From contig JAFGBU010000001.1 in NCBI GenBank assembly GCA_016932995.1, positions 1 through 64,000 of the forward strand: DNA of 64,000 nucleotides. Reading direction: 5' to 3'. The notes beneath the pieces were generated by a model that had not been told where the DNA came from, searched no databases, and saw nothing but the letters and a program-made list of their open reading frames with translations. Below are positions 1 to 9,553 of this stretch, piece after piece. Source of the stretch: Desulfovibrionaceae bacterium. GTDB taxonomy: Bacteria; Desulfobacterota; Desulfovibrionia; Desulfovibrionales; Desulfovibrionaceae. The number at the start of each line of letters is the position of its first letter. Within the stretch, counting starts at the first letter, position 1. A program made the position numbers and the translations under genes.

Positions 1-271
1 CGTTGTCCGCGACCACGAAGACCCCGGCCGCGGGGTCCCGGCCTTCCGCTTCCAGGGCCTGCCGGGGCCGGTACTCGATGCCCTGGCCGGCCCGGACCTT
101 GTACGACCTGGGCCTCGGCCGGCCGTTGACCAGGACCTCGCCCCTGTCCCAGGCCCGGCGGCGCAGGTTCAGGCCCGTGCCCGGCAGGGCCAGGACCAGG
201 GCTTGGTCCAGCCGCCGGCCGTCAAACTCCGGTCCGACCACGACCACCGGGCTTGGCTGCTCCAGGTCCAT
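1..271 (-). CDS. RluA-family pseudouridine synthase, N-terminal fragment
   Basis: This is the first 90 codons of a gene that runs off the left edge. The ATG at 271 opens a protein beginning MDLEQPSPVVVVGPEF. It continues into an S4-type RNA-binding fold, with GRRLDQAL, then NLRRRAWDRGEVLVNGRP and a KVRAGQGIEY strand. That order (RLD, RR at the helix, VNG, V..G) is the usual N-terminus of RluA/RluD enzymes, which isomerise uridines in 23S rRNA or tRNA. The catalytic domain with its Asp lies outside the window, so the substrate cannot be told. The gene is divergent from the AddA-like gene with 53 bases between the starts. An unrelated S4-domain protein is the alternative. Confidence 0.7.
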   Translation of the reverse strand, partial: MDLEQPSPVVVVGPEFDGRRLDQALVLALPGTGLNLRRRAWDRGEVLVNGRPRPRSYKVRAGQGIEYRPRQALEAEGRDPAAGVFVVADN

Positions 272-324
272 GCCGCCTGGTACGCTTTGACAGCCCGAAT
301 GACAACCGCGTACATTCCCGGGCC

Positions 325-3300
325 ATGGGCGTATCCGCACTCAAGCAGGTCAAGGCCTCGGCCGGCTCGGGCAAGACCTACCGGCTCACCAGGCGCTTCC
401 TGGACCTGCTCAAGGGCTGCCGGGACCCGGACCCGGTCTCGGCCTGCGCCGCGGCCAAGGCCGGCGGCTTCTCCTGGTCCGAGATACTGGCCGTGACCTT
501 CACCAACAAGGCGGCCACGGAGATGAAGGAGCGCCTGGTCCGGGCCCTGAAGGCCTGCGCCCTGGGCATTGACCCGGACGAGTTGTCCACCGCCCTGCCC
601 CAAGCCAGGGCCCGGGGCCTTCTCGAGGTCATCCTGCGCCGCTACCACCTCCTGAACATCCGGACCATAGACAGCCTCCAGGTGCTCCTGCTCAGGCTCT
701 TTGCCCTACAGTTCGGCCTCAACCCGGACTTCGAGATGGTCTTTGACGAGGACCAGAGGATATTCGAGCCGGTCTTCACCCGGTTCCTGGAGCGCCTGGA
801 AAAGGCAAAAGGCCGCGACCTGCTGGCCGAGGCCGTGGAGTCCATGATCCTGCACGGCCGGGCCAGGGGATTCTGGGTCCAGGAGCGCCTCGGCGAGAGC
901 CTCAAGGGCCTGGTCGGACATCTGCGCGCGGACCCGGGCCCGTACGTGACCGAGCGCTCCCTGATGCTCGAAAGGCTGGAGCGCGGCCGCCGGGACCTGC
1001 TCCGGGCCGTGAAGCGCCTGCTGGCCGTGATGCGCGAGCTGAACCTCAAGCCCGTGGCCAACTTTTCGAACTTCCTGGACAAATGCCTGGCCACCGAGAG
1101 CTGCTCCAGGCCCCCGGACTCCGAGTACGCCGCCAAGGCCGGGCTGAGGGACTGCCTGCTCAAGGAGAGCAAGGACCTCGTAGGCCCAAGGGCGGATACG
1201 GCCTTTGCCGAATTCAAGACCGCCCTGTCCGAGTACGCATACGCCCAGGCCGTGCTCGGCGGGGCCCTGGAGCTGCTGCCCTGCCTGACCATGGCCCGGG
1301 AGCTTGCGCGCGACCTGGACCGGTTTCAAAAGAGCCACGGCCTGGAGCCCATATCCTGCCTGGCCCGGGACGCGGCAGACTTGCTCTCGCCGGGCCTGGC
1401 CGTGCCCGAGGCCTACTGCCGACTCGGATGCAGGCTCCAGCACCTGCTGATCGACGAGTTCCAGGACACCTCCAGGCTGCAATGGGCCGCGCTCACCCCC
1501 CTGGCCGAGGAGTGCCTGGCCAAGGGCGGCAGCCTGTTCTACGTGGGCGACGTCAAACAGGCCATCTACGCCTGGCGCGGCGGGGACGCCGAGCTCTTCG
1601 ACCAGGTCCTGGCACAGCCCGGCCTGGCCGAGCTGGCCGAGGACCCGCAGACCGAGCCTTTGCCCCACAACTGGCGCAGCCGCCGAGAGATCGTCGAGTT
1701 CAACAACCGCTTCTTCTCCAAGTTCGCGGACCAGGAGCGCATATCCGAGCTGGCCGCGGAGGTGCTCGCCAAGGCCCCCCGGGAGGCCGTGGACGACTTG
1801 GCCCGCTCCCTTGCCCGCCAGTACCGGGACGTGGTCCAAACGATCCCCCCGGACAGGCCGGGGCTCACGGGCGGCTACGTGCGCATGGAGCGGCTCCCCG
1901 GCGGGCCCAAGGACGAGGTCGCCAGGCAGACCCTCTCGGCCATGGACAAGGTCCTGGACCGGCTGGCGGCCAGGGACAGGTTGAAGGACACGGTCATCCT
2001 GGTGCGCAAGCACGACGAGGCCGAGATGCTCTGCGGGCACCTGGTCTCCAGGGGCCTGCCGGTGATCACCGAGTCCAGCCTGCGCCTGGACAGGGAGCCC
2101 GCGGTGCGCCAGTTGGCGGCCCTTTTGGCCTTCCTGGACCGGCCCGAGGACGACCTGGCCTTTGTGGAGCTCGTCTGCGGGGAGGTCTTTCTGGGCGCGG
2201 CCGAGCTTGACCCGGACCAGGTCCTGGACTGGCTCGCCCAGGGCAACAAGAGCCCGCTGCATACGGCCTTCAGGACCGAATTCCCCGAGGCCTGGGAGCG
2301 GTTCCTGGAGCCCTTCCTGCGCAAGTCCGGGCTCATGCTGCCCTACGACCTGGCCGTGGAGGCGACAGCCGGGTTCCGGGTCCTTAAGCGTCGGCCCGAG
2401 GCCGAGCTCTACGTCAAGCGCTTCCTGGAGGTCGTGCACCTGGCCGGGGAGCGCGGCCTGGGCTCCCTGCCCGCCTTTCTGGACTACTGGAGGGAGCACT
2501 CCGGCGAGGAAAAGGTCCCCCTGCCCGAGAACCTGGACGCGGTGCGCATCCTGACCATGCACAAGGCCAAGGGCCTGGAGTTCCCGGTGGTCGTCGTGCC
2601 CTTTCACAACTGGCCCAAGGGCAGGGACCGGGACTTCGCGGGCGCGGACCTGGACGGCGCGCGCTACCTGACCAGGCTGGCCAAGGGCCTGGGCGAACCG
2701 TACTTCAACAGGCTCGGCCGGGACATCCGCGAGGAGTTCAACCTGCTCTACGTGTCCTGGACCAGGGCCAAGGACGAGCTCTACGGCTTCTTCCCGGCCA
2801 AGGCCCAGAGCGCCTCCCCGGCCCTGCGCGCGGTCCGGGCCTTTCTGGACATGGACGACCTAAACCCGGTGCTCGAGCTCGGGCCCAGGCCCCCTGTCCC
2901 GGACAAGGCCCCCCCGCGGCCGGAGAGGCCCGGGATCAGGGACAGCGGACCGGCCCCGACAGGGCCCCTGGAGTTCATGTCCTGGCTGCCCAGGCTCAGG
3001 GTCCACCGCCACCTGGAAGAGGCCTCCCTGGAGGGCCTGCGCGGCGAGGCCGTGCACAAGGCCCTGGAGCGCCTGAATCCGGCCCTGCCCGGCCAGGCCG
3101 ACCCGAACGCGGCCGTGCGCCTGGCCCTGGAGGACTTCCCGCGGCTCAGGGCCGCGGCCCGGGACATCGAGGCCCAGTTCCGGGCCATGGCCGACTGGCT
3201 CCTGTCCCGCGAGGATCTGCGGCGCTGGCTGGCCGTGGGCTCCAGAGAGGCGGCCATCCTGGACGCCGAGGGCGAGGTGCACCGGCCGGACCTCGTGGTC

Positions 3301-3486
3301 CGCGGGCCCGAGGAGACCGTGGTCGTGGAGTACAAGACCGGCCGGCCCGAGCCCGGGCACCCGGCCCAGGTCAGGCGCTACCTGGGCCTGATCCGGGCCA
3401 TGCAGGGCCCGGGCCCGGCGCCCCGCGGGGTCCTGGTCTACCTGGACCAGAAGACGACCGTCGGGGTCAAAGCAGGGGACGTCTGA
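325..3486 (+). CDS. addA: AddA/RecB-like UvrD-type helicase-nuclease
   Basis: Probable helicase-nuclease subunit that processes double-strand DNA ends for RecA-dependent repair. The 1053-residue protein shows the superfamily 1 motifs in order: KASAGSGKT (Walker A, Lys17), LLIDEFQDTS (Walker B), GDVKQAIYAWRGGD (motif III), TMHKAKGLEFPVVVVPF (motif V) and LLYVSWTRAKDEL (motif VI). A PD-(D/E)XK nuclease end follows, with RPDLVV near residue 988 and VEYKTG near 1002. The ATG at 325 is preferred because Walker A then sits at the usual distance from the start. A TTG at 253 would overlap the divergent gene. No strong ribosome binding site is visible. The stop overlaps the next start by one base (TGATG), so the two genes are probably translationally coupled. 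Confidence 0.9.
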   Translation: MGVSALKQVKASAGSGKTYRLTRRFLDLLKGCRDPDPVSACAAAKAGGFSWSEILAVTFTNKAATEMKERLVRALKACALGIDPDELSTALPQARARGLLEVILRRYHLLNIRTIDSLQVLLLRLFALQFGLNPDFEMVFDEDQRIFEPVFTRFLERLEKAKGRDLLAEAVESMILHGRARGFWVQERLGESLKGLVGHLRADPGPYVTERSLMLERLERGRRDLLRAVKRLLAVMRELNLKPVANFSNFLDKCLATESCSRPPDSEYAAKAGLRDCLLKESKDLVGPRADTAFAEFKTALSEYAYAQAVLGGALELLPCLTMARELARDLDRFQKSHGLEPISCLARDAADLLSPGLAVPEAYCRLGCRLQHLLIDEFQDTSRLQWAALTPLAEECLAKGGSLFYVGDVKQAIYAWRGGDAELFDQVLAQPGLAELAEDPQTEPLPHNWRSRREIVEFNNRFFSKFADQERISELAAEVLAKAPREAVDDLARSLARQYRDVVQTIPPDRPGLTGGYVRMERLPGGPKDEVARQTLSAMDKVLDRLAARDRLKDTVILVRKHDEAEMLCGHLVSRGLPVITESSLRLDREPAVRQLAALLAFLDRPEDDLAFVELVCGEVFLGAAELDPDQVLDWLAQGNKSPLHTAFRTEFPEAWERFLEPFLRKSGLMLPYDLAVEATAGFRVLKRRPEAELYVKRFLEVVHLAGERGLGSLPAFLDYWREHSGEEKVPLPENLDAVRILTMHKAKGLEFPVVVVPFHNWPKGRDRDFAGADLDGARYLTRLAKGLGEPYFNRLGRDIREEFNLLYVSWTRAKDELYGFFPAKAQSASPALRAVRAFLDMDDLNPVLELGPRPPVPDKAPPRPERPGIRDSGPAPTGPLEFMSWLPRLRVHRHLEEASLEGLRGEAVHKALERLNPALPGQADPNAAVRLALEDFPRLRAAARDIEAQFRAMADWLLSREDLRRWLAVGSREAAILDAEGEVHRPDLVVRGPEETVVVEYKTGRPEPGHPAQVRRYLGLIRAMQGPGPAPRGVLVYLDQKTTVGVKAGDV

Positions 3487-6413
3487 TGCGCCCGGCAAGG
3501 ATAGTCTCCTGGCGCGGGTGCTTCTTCAAGGGCCTGGTCCGGCTCATGTCCGGCCCGCTCTCGCGCTCTCCGGACCAGTGCCTGGTGATCTTCCCCCACC
3601 ACCGGCCGGCCCGATACCTCAAGGCCCGGCTGGCCGAGGACCCGGACCTGGCCAAGCCCCTGATCCTGCCGCGCATGGTCTCCTTCCAGGACCTGACGGC
3701 CGAACTGAGGAGGCGGCTCGTTGACCGGCCCCTGGCCCGCCTGGACCGGGCCGCACGGCCCGGCCTGGACCAGGTCGGCCTCGTCTACGAGATCGTGCGC
3801 GACCTCCGGGCAACGGGCCGGGGTCTTTTGGCCGAGCTGCCCCTGGACTGGGAGCGCTTCCTGCCCTGGGGCGAGCGCCTGGCCGCGCTCCTGGAGGAGT
3901 TTCTGCGCCACGGCCTGGACCCGGACAACCTGGGGCACATGAAGGACGAGGTCCCGGACTTTGCCGCGGCCCTGCTCGAGCACCTGGGCGCGATCCACGA
4001 GCAGTACGCGGCCAGGCTCCTTGAGCGCGGCCAGACCACCCGGGGCCTGGACTGCGCCCTCATCGCCCGCGACCCGGAGCGGGCCGCGGAGATATTGGCG
4101 GGCAAAAAGATATTCATCGCCGGGTTCTACGCCCTGAGCGGGGCCGAGGACGCCCTGTTCAAGAGGCTCTGGAGCGGATGCGGGGCCGAGGTGGTCTGGC
4201 ACTCGGACCCGGCCCTGGCCGGGTCGGGCAAGGCCCACTGGGCCGTGGCCGAGCACGCGGCCTGGCTCAAGAGGTGGGCCATGAGGGCCGAGCTCGTCGG
4301 GCCGAGCGGGAGCGGACCGGAGCCCGCGATCCGCTTTCACCAGGGCTTTGACCTCCACTCCCAGCTCGCGGCCCTGGCCGAGGAGCTGGAGGCCCCGGCC
4401 GGGCGCACCGCCGTGGTCCTGCCCGACGCCGCGGCCCTGGGGCCCGCCCTGCACCATCTGCCCAAGCGCGACATCAACATCAGCATGGGCTACCCCCTGG
4501 ACCGCTCGGCCCTGCACCAGCTGCTCGAAAACATCATGGCCCTGCAGGAGAGGCGCGCCGAGTCCGGGGCCTATGAGCGCCGCGACCTGGCCGAGCTGCT
4601 CAGGCACCCGTACCTCAAGATGCTCGACTCGGGCACCGGCCAGTGGCTCAGGCCCGTGTTCAGGCTCTGGGAGGCCGAGCTGCGCAACTCCGGGCCCATG
4701 TCCGATCCCCTGGGCTGGCTGCCGGACTACGGGTCCGAGGCCCTGGCCCAGGTCCCGGCCCAGGAGGCCGAGGCCCTGCGCCTGGAGGTGGTCGGACGCT
4801 GCCTGACCGAGTTCGAGGACCTGAACAGCCTCAAGGACCTGGCCCGGGCCGTCGAGGGCCTGATCCGGCTGTTGCGCGACAGGGGCGGCGACCTGTGGGC
4901 CAGGTACCTGATCGACGCCGAGTGCCTGGCCAGGCTCGAGTCCGACGTGCTCCCGGAGCTCGCCGCAAGCCGGATGAGCCGGGAGCGGCTGTCCGGGGAC
5001 ATCCTGTTCTCCATGCTCAGGAGGCTGTGCGCCGCGCAGCGGGTCCCGTTCGAGCCCGAGCCCCTGACCGGGTTGCAGGTCCTGGGCCTGCTGGAGACCA
5101 GGCTGCTCGGCTTCGACAAGGTCCTGATCCTGGACGCCCAGGAGGAAAAGCTGCCCGGCGCGGCGCGCCACGACCCGCTCCTGCCGGACGCCATGCGCCA
5201 CATGCTCGGGCTCCCGGACACGGGAGAGCGCGACAACGTGGCCGCCTACAACTTCTACCGGCTCATCCAGGGCTCGTCCGAGGCGGTCCTGATCTACCAG
5301 AGCGGGACCCAGGCGGGCGTCTTGGACTCCAAGAGCCTGCGCAGCCGGTTCGTGGAGCAGCTCCTGTGGGACCTGGAAAAACGCCGCGGAACCCTGATCG
5401 AGCCCGGCTCGGAGCCGCTCAGGGCCGTGGCCTTCAAGGTCGGCCCGGTCCCCTCCCTGGTCCCGGGCCTGCCCAAGACACAGGCCATGGCCGACGCCCT
5501 GCTCCGCCTGCTGACCCAAAAGAGCCTCTCGGTGTCCATGCTCGAGGACTATGTCCAGTGCCCCAAGAAGTTCTTCTACCGGTGCCTGGCCAAGCTCAGG
5601 CCCCTTCAGGAGCCCGGCCAAGAGAATGAAAAGGCCGCCCTGGGCTCCCTGGTGCACAGGGTGCTCAGGGATTTCCTGGCCCCGTTCAAGGACCGGCGAG
5701 TCTCCGGCCCGGACCTGGACCACAAGGCCCTTGCCGCGCTCTACGACCAGGCCCTGGAGCGCGACGAGTCGCTCAAAAACAGGCCCCTGGACATGCGCGT
5801 GGCCCTTGCCGTGGCCGGAAGGGCCCGGCTGACCGGGTATCTGAAGGCCATGCCCGAGACGACCGTCAGACACCTGGAACACCCGGTCTCAGCCGGGATC
5901 GCGCCGCCCCAAAACCTCGGCCTGCCCGAAACCGTGACCCTCATGGCCCGGCTGGACAGGGTCGACGAACGCGACCGGGCCCTCCTGGTCCTGGACTACA
6001 AGACCGGCGGCCTGCCCAAGCCCGACAAGGGGTTCTGGACCGGCGGCCGGGCCGATCTCTGGGAGGCCATGCGCGGCCTGGACCCGGCCGAAAACGCGGA
6101 CCCGGCCCTGCTGGCCGGGATCACGGCCGCCTCGGGCGGGCTCCAGTTGCCCGCCTACCTTCACCTCCTGGCCCGCTCCACGCCCGAATCCGAGGTCCGC
6201 GAGGCCTGCTGGGTGGAGCTTGCCAACCAGGGCCAGGAGGTTTACCTGTTCGGACCCAAGGTGTCCGCAGAGCAACGCCGCCGGGCGATAGATCGCCTGG
6301 TCCCGGAGATGATCGGCTTCTGCCTGCGGCACATGGTCCTTGCCCGGGAGTTCGCGGCCGCGCCGGGCAGGCAGTGCGAGTACTGCGACTTCAGCGGGCC
6401 GTGCGGCAGATAG
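3486..6413 (+). CDS. addB: AddB-like nuclease subunit with iron-sulfur Cys set
   Basis: Partner of the preceding helicase-nuclease, 975 residues. The C-terminal third is a PD-(D/E)XK nuclease with LVLDYKTGG (Asp near residue 837). Four cysteines frame that domain: Cys692 in YVQCPKKFF, and Cys964, Cys967 and Cys973 in CEYCDFSGPC. The C-X(~270)-C-X2-C-X5-C spacing matches the [4Fe-4S] cluster that staples the AddB nuclease domain. No Walker A motif is visible in the N-terminal half, which is a degenerate helicase fold as in RecC and many Gram-negative AddB proteins. It overlaps the AddA-like gene by one base. A Chi-type recognition function is inferred from the family only. Confidence 0.87.
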   Translation: MRPARIVSWRGCFFKGLVRLMSGPLSRSPDQCLVIFPHHRPARYLKARLAEDPDLAKPLILPRMVSFQDLTAELRRRLVDRPLARLDRAARPGLDQVGLVYEIVRDLRATGRGLLAELPLDWERFLPWGERLAALLEEFLRHGLDPDNLGHMKDEVPDFAAALLEHLGAIHEQYAARLLERGQTTRGLDCALIARDPERAAEILAGKKIFIAGFYALSGAEDALFKRLWSGCGAEVVWHSDPALAGSGKAHWAVAEHAAWLKRWAMRAELVGPSGSGPEPAIRFHQGFDLHSQLAALAEELEAPAGRTAVVLPDAAALGPALHHLPKRDINISMGYPLDRSALHQLLENIMALQERRAESGAYERRDLAELLRHPYLKMLDSGTGQWLRPVFRLWEAELRNSGPMSDPLGWLPDYGSEALAQVPAQEAEALRLEVVGRCLTEFEDLNSLKDLARAVEGLIRLLRDRGGDLWARYLIDAECLARLESDVLPELAASRMSRERLSGDILFSMLRRLCAAQRVPFEPEPLTGLQVLGLLETRLLGFDKVLILDAQEEKLPGAARHDPLLPDAMRHMLGLPDTGERDNVAAYNFYRLIQGSSEAVLIYQSGTQAGVLDSKSLRSRFVEQLLWDLEKRRGTLIEPGSEPLRAVAFKVGPVPSLVPGLPKTQAMADALLRLLTQKSLSVSMLEDYVQCPKKFFYRCLAKLRPLQEPGQENEKAALGSLVHRVLRDFLAPFKDRRVSGPDLDHKALAALYDQALERDESLKNRPLDMRVALAVAGRARLTGYLKAMPETTVRHLEHPVSAGIAPPQNLGLPETVTLMARLDRVDERDRALLVLDYKTGGLPKPDKGFWTGGRADLWEAMRGLDPAENADPALLAGITAASGGLQLPAYLHLLARSTPESEVREACWVELANQGQEVYLFGPKVSAEQRRRAIDRLVPEMIGFCLRHMVLAREFAAAPGRQCEYCDFSGPCGR

Positions 6414-6427
6414 ATAAGGAGAGAGCC

Positions 6428-6871
6428 ATGCGCTACAGCGAGGCCAAAACGGGCCGGATGTTCGTGCTCAGGCTGGAAGACGGGGACAAATTGCCCCAGG
6501 TCGTGGAGGATTTCGCCGCAGACAAGGGCCTCAAGGCCGCGGTCTGCTGGCTGGTGGGCGGTATGGGCGGCGGCCGGCTGGTGGTCGGGCCCAAGGACGG
6601 CGCGGCCGCGGTCCCGGACCCGATCCTGAAGACCATTGCCCAGGCCCACGAGGCCGCGGCCGTGGGGACCATATTCCCGGACCAGGACAACAGGCCGGTC
6701 CTGCACATGCACGCCGCCCTGGGCCGGGACCGCGAGAGCGCCGTGGGCTGCGTCCGGCCCGGGGTCGAGGTCTGGCTGGTGGCCGAGGTGGTGATCCTGG
6801 AGATACTGGACTCGGACATGGTCAGAAGACCGGACCCCAAGTCCAAGCTCGTCCTCCTGGACAGGAAATAG
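6428..6871 (+). CDS. DUF296 / PCC-domain protein
   Basis: A 147-residue single-domain protein of the PCC (DUF296) fold, related to the AT-hook nuclear-localised plant proteins and to small bacterial proteins often labelled PD1-like DNA-binding. Visible family features are the opening MRYSEAKTGRMFVLRLEDGD, a glycine-rich turn (LVGGMGGGRL), the metal-site stretch PVLHMHAALGRD, and VEVWLVAEVVILEI near the end. The start at 6428 follows AAGGAGAGAGCC, a good ribosome binding site, 14 bases after addB. The bacterial members have no settled function, and trimer formation and metal binding are known only for relatives. Co-transcription with addAB and the next gene is likely. Confidence 0.75.
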   Translation: MRYSEAKTGRMFVLRLEDGDKLPQVVEDFAADKGLKAAVCWLVGGMGGGRLVVGPKDGAAAVPDPILKTIAQAHEAAAVGTIFPDQDNRPVLHMHAALGRDRESAVGCVRPGVEVWLVAEVVILEILDSDMVRRPDPKSKLVLLDRK

Positions 6872-6874
6872 GCC

Positions 6875-8065
6875 ATGAACAAGGCCTCGGTGCTCATCTG
6901 CGGCGCGGGAATCATCGGCCTGACCCTGGCCAGGCGCCTGATCCAGGCCGGACGCCGGGACATCCTGATCTTCGAAAAGGAGCCGGCCCCGGGCAGGCAC
7001 GCCTCGGGCCGCAACTCAGGGGTGCTCCACGCCGGGGTCTACTACGACCCGGGCACGCTCAAGGCCCGCTTCTGCCTCAAGGGCAACAAGCTCATGCGCG
7101 CCTACTGCCGGGAGCGCGGCCTGCCCCTGGTCGAGTCGGGCAAGGTCGTGGTGGCCCGCTCCGAGGACGAGCTGCCCGTGCTCCGCGAGCTGCACAAAAG
7201 GGCGGTCCAGAACGGGGCCGACGTGGCCCTGATCGACGAGGCCGAGCTGGCCGAGATCGAGCCCAACGCCAGGACCACGGGCCTGGCCATGCACTCCAGG
7301 GACACCGCGGTCATCGACCCCGGGGCGATACTGGAGGCGCTGCGCAAAGAGCTTGCGGCCAGCCGCAAGGTGCGCTTCATGTTCTCGACCAGGTTCACCG
7401 GCCGGGCCGGGCCGGACTGCGTCCAGACCGACCGGGGGGCCCTGGGCTTTGAGCTGTTCATAAACGCGGCCGGGGCCTACAGCGACCGCGTGGCCCAGGC
7501 CTTCGGCCTGGGCCGGGGCTTCCGGCTCGCGCCGTTCAAGGGCGTGTACCGGAGGCTGAAAAAAGAAAAATCCCACCTGGTGCGGGGCAGCATCTACCCG
7601 GTGCCGAACATCAAGAACCCCTTTCTGGGCGTGCACCTGACCCGCAACGCGCACGGCGAGGTCTACCTCGGGCCCACGGCCATCCCGGCCCTGGGCAGGG
7701 AGAACTACGGGATACTCAAGGGCCTGGACTCGGAGTGGGCGGCCATACTGGCCCTGGACGCGGCCCTGTTCGTCAGAAACGCCAGGTTCCGGGGCGTGGC
7801 CCTGGAGGAGCCGCGCAAGTACCTGTTCCCCTTTCTTTTCAGGGACGCCAAAGCCCTGGTCAAGGAGCTCGACCCCTCGGACGTGGAGCCAAGCCCCAAG
7901 GTCGGCATCAGGCCCCAGCTGGTGGACCTTAAAAAGGGCGAGCTGGTCATGGACTTCAAGGTCGAGCGCGGGGAGAACAGCGTGCACGTGCTCAACTCCA
8001 TCTCCCCGGCCTTCACCAGCTCCATGGCCTTCGCGGACATGGTGGTCGCGGACTACTGCGCCTAG
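6875..8065 (+). CDS. lhgO: L-2-hydroxyglutarate oxidase/dehydrogenase (LhgO-like)
   Basis: FAD enzyme of the DadA/glycine-oxidase fold, 396 residues. The N-terminus has the dinucleotide motif LICGAGIIGLTLARRL, then EKEPAPGRHASGRNSGVLHA and GVYYDPGTLKARFC, which are typical of LhgO/YgaF. FINAAGAYSDRVA and a C-terminal flavin-contact segment (FTSSMAFADMV) complete the fold. The family oxidises L-2-hydroxyglutarate to 2-oxoglutarate, passing electrons to quinone or oxygen; in an anaerobe quinone is more likely. It begins 3 bases after the DUF296 stop. Its TAG stop lies in a CTAG that also contains the stop of the convergent cyclophilin gene. Another 2-hydroxyacid or amino acid remains possible as substrate. 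Confidence 0.82.
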   Translation: MNKASVLICGAGIIGLTLARRLIQAGRRDILIFEKEPAPGRHASGRNSGVLHAGVYYDPGTLKARFCLKGNKLMRAYCRERGLPLVESGKVVVARSEDELPVLRELHKRAVQNGADVALIDEAELAEIEPNARTTGLAMHSRDTAVIDPGAILEALRKELAASRKVRFMFSTRFTGRAGPDCVQTDRGALGFELFINAAGAYSDRVAQAFGLGRGFRLAPFKGVYRRLKKEKSHLVRGSIYPVPNIKNPFLGVHLTRNAHGEVYLGPTAIPALGRENYGILKGLDSEWAAILALDAALFVRNARFRGVALEEPRKYLFPFLFRDAKALVKELDPSDVEPSPKVGIRPQLVDLKKGELVMDFKVERGENSVHVLNSISPAFTSSMAFADMVVADYCA

Positions 8066-8571
8066 CCCCGGCGCCTGGCCGAGACGATCTCCACCGGCTC
8101 AAGGGGCGCGTCCTCGAAAAGGCCCCGCCTGCCCGTGGGCGTCTTGGCTATGGCCTCCACGACCTCAAGGCCCTCCAGGACCCTGCCGAACACCGCGTAG
8201 CCGAAGCCCTGGGGCGTGGCGTCGCGATGGTTCAGGAAGTCGTTGTCCGCCACGTTGATGAAGAACTGGGCCGTTGCGCTGTGCGGGTCCATGGTCCTGG
8301 CCATGGCCACGGTGTAGGCCCGGTTGGCCGGTCCGCCCTTGGCCTCGTTCGGCACCGGCGCGCGGGTCTCTTTCCCGCGCATCTCCCGGTCCATGCCCCC
8401 GCCCTGGATCATGAACCCGGGTATCACCCGGTGGAAGATGGTCCCGTCATAGTGCCCCTGATCCAGGTAGGAAAGAAAATTCTCCACTGTTTTAGGGGCC
8501 TTGTCCGGCCAGAGCTCCAGGGCGAGGTCGCCCAGGCCGGTCTTGATCTCCACCACGATCTCATTTTTCAT
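8062..8571 (-). CDS. Cyclophilin-type peptidyl-prolyl cis-trans isomerase
   Basis: A 169-residue cytoplasmic cyclophilin with no signal peptide. Core motifs are TIFHRVIPGFMIQGGG, MARTMDPHSATAQFFIN (normally MARTNDPNSATSQFFIN) and GYAVFGRVLEGLEVVEAI. The catalytic Arg (FHRV), Phe and Gln (QGGG) positions are present. It speeds proline isomerisation during protein folding. It is the last gene of the minus-strand operon and overlaps the xerC-like gene by 11 bases. Its stop lies inside the CTAG shared with the convergent lhgO-like gene. Confidence 0.93.
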   Translation of the reverse strand: MKNEIVVEIKTGLGDLALELWPDKAPKTVENFLSYLDQGHYDGTIFHRVIPGFMIQGGGMDREMRGKETRAPVPNEAKGGPANRAYTVAMARTMDPHSATAQFFINVADNDFLNHRDATPQGFGYAVFGRVLEGLEVVEAIAKTPTGRRGLFEDAPLEPVEIVSARRRG

Positions 8572-9553
8572 CGTCGTCTCCTCCGCCCTCCCGGGCCTGC
8601 TTATTCGCGGCCCTGGGGTGGGCCTTGTCGTATATGCGCATGATGTGGCCCAGGTTCAAGTGGGTGTAGCGCTGGGTCGTGCTGATGCGCTTGTGGCCCA
8701 GAAGCTCCTGCACGTCGCGCAGGTCGGCCCCGCCCTCCAGGAGGTGGGTGGCGAAGCTGTGCCTGAGCATGTGCGGATGGACGTTCACGGGCAGCCCGGC
8801 GGCCGCGGCCAGGCCCCGGACTATGCGGTTGGCCTGCCTGCGGTTCAGCCTCCGGCCCCTGAGGCCCAAAAACAGGGCCGCCTCGTCCGGGGCGGGCGAA
8901 AAGGCCCGCCTCTGATCCAGGTAGGCCGAAAGCCGCCTCTTGGAGGCGTCGCTCAGGGGCACGACCCGCTCCTTGGCGCCCTTGCCCAGGACCCTGACCA
9001 GGCCGGACTCCAGGTCCAGGTCGTAGATGTCCAGGCCCACGGCCTCGCTGATCCTGAGCCCGGAGCCGTAGAGCAGCTCGGCCAGGGCCAGGTCGCGCAG
9101 GCCCTCGGGACCCGGGGCCACGTGGGCCTGCATGACCCCCAGGGCCTGGTCCACGTTGAGCGCCCTGGGGTGGCGCTTGTCCTGCTTGGGGCTGCGCACC
9201 GCGGCCGCGGGATTGGACGCGGCCGCCTGGTATGTCTGGAGGTAGCGGAAAAAGGTCCGCAGGGAGGAGAGCTTGCGGGCCACGCTGCTCTTGGCCGCGC
9301 CCAGGCGGTGGAGCTCGGCCAACAGGCCCTGGACATGGACCTTGCCCACCCCGGCCGGCTCGGCCAGGGACAGGCCCTTGCGGCCGAGATGGTCCTCGAA
9401 CTGGGCCAGGTCCGTGCGATAGGAGCGGATCGTGGCCTCGGAGTAGCCCTTTTCCACGGAAAGCCAGGCCAGAAAGCCCAGGCAGACCTCGGGCAGGTTC
9501 CTTTCCGGGCCCTTTCCGGGCCCGGACCTACCTGCCCCTCTTGTCCAGGACAT
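8561..9553 (-). CDS. xerC: XerC/XerD-type tyrosine recombinase
   Basis: A 330-residue integrase of chromosomal Xer size. The N-terminal SAM-like core-binding domain (SVEKGYSEATIRSYRTDLAQF) precedes a catalytic domain with Arg in YGSGLRISEAVGL, Lys in GKGAKERVVPL, His-x-x-Arg in HMLRHSFATHLL, His in LLGHKRISTTQ and the Tyr nucleophile in QRYTHL. It would resolve chromosome dimers at dif. The operon setting and absence of phage genes argue against a phage integrase. The start overlaps the GGDEF gene by 26 bases; no later ATG, GTG or TTG fits. The C-terminal tail is unusually charged (EGGGDDDEK). Whether this is XerC or XerD needs the second copy, which is outside the window. Confidence 0.88.
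   Translation of the reverse strand: MSWTRGAGRSGPGKGPERNLPEVCLGFLAWLSVEKGYSEATIRSYRTDLAQFEDHLGRKGLSLAEPAGVGKVHVQGLLAELHRLGAAKSSVARKLSSLRTFFRYLQTYQAAASNPAAAVRSPKQDKRHPRALNVDQALGVMQAHVAPGPEGLRDLALAELLYGSGLRISEAVGLDIYDLDLESGLVRVLGKGAKERVVPLSDASKRRLSAYLDQRRAFSPAPDEAALFLGLRGRRLNRRQANRIVRGLAAAAGLPVNVHPHMLRHSFATHLLEGGADLRDVQELLGHKRISTTQRYTHLNLGHIMRIYDKAHPRAANKQAREGGGDDDEK

Noticed and set aside
3438-5882. An 814-codon antisense frame opposite the AddB-like gene
   Set aside because: Low-complexity Gly/Gln/Pro/Leu composition and no motif; AddB features on the plus strand are clear.
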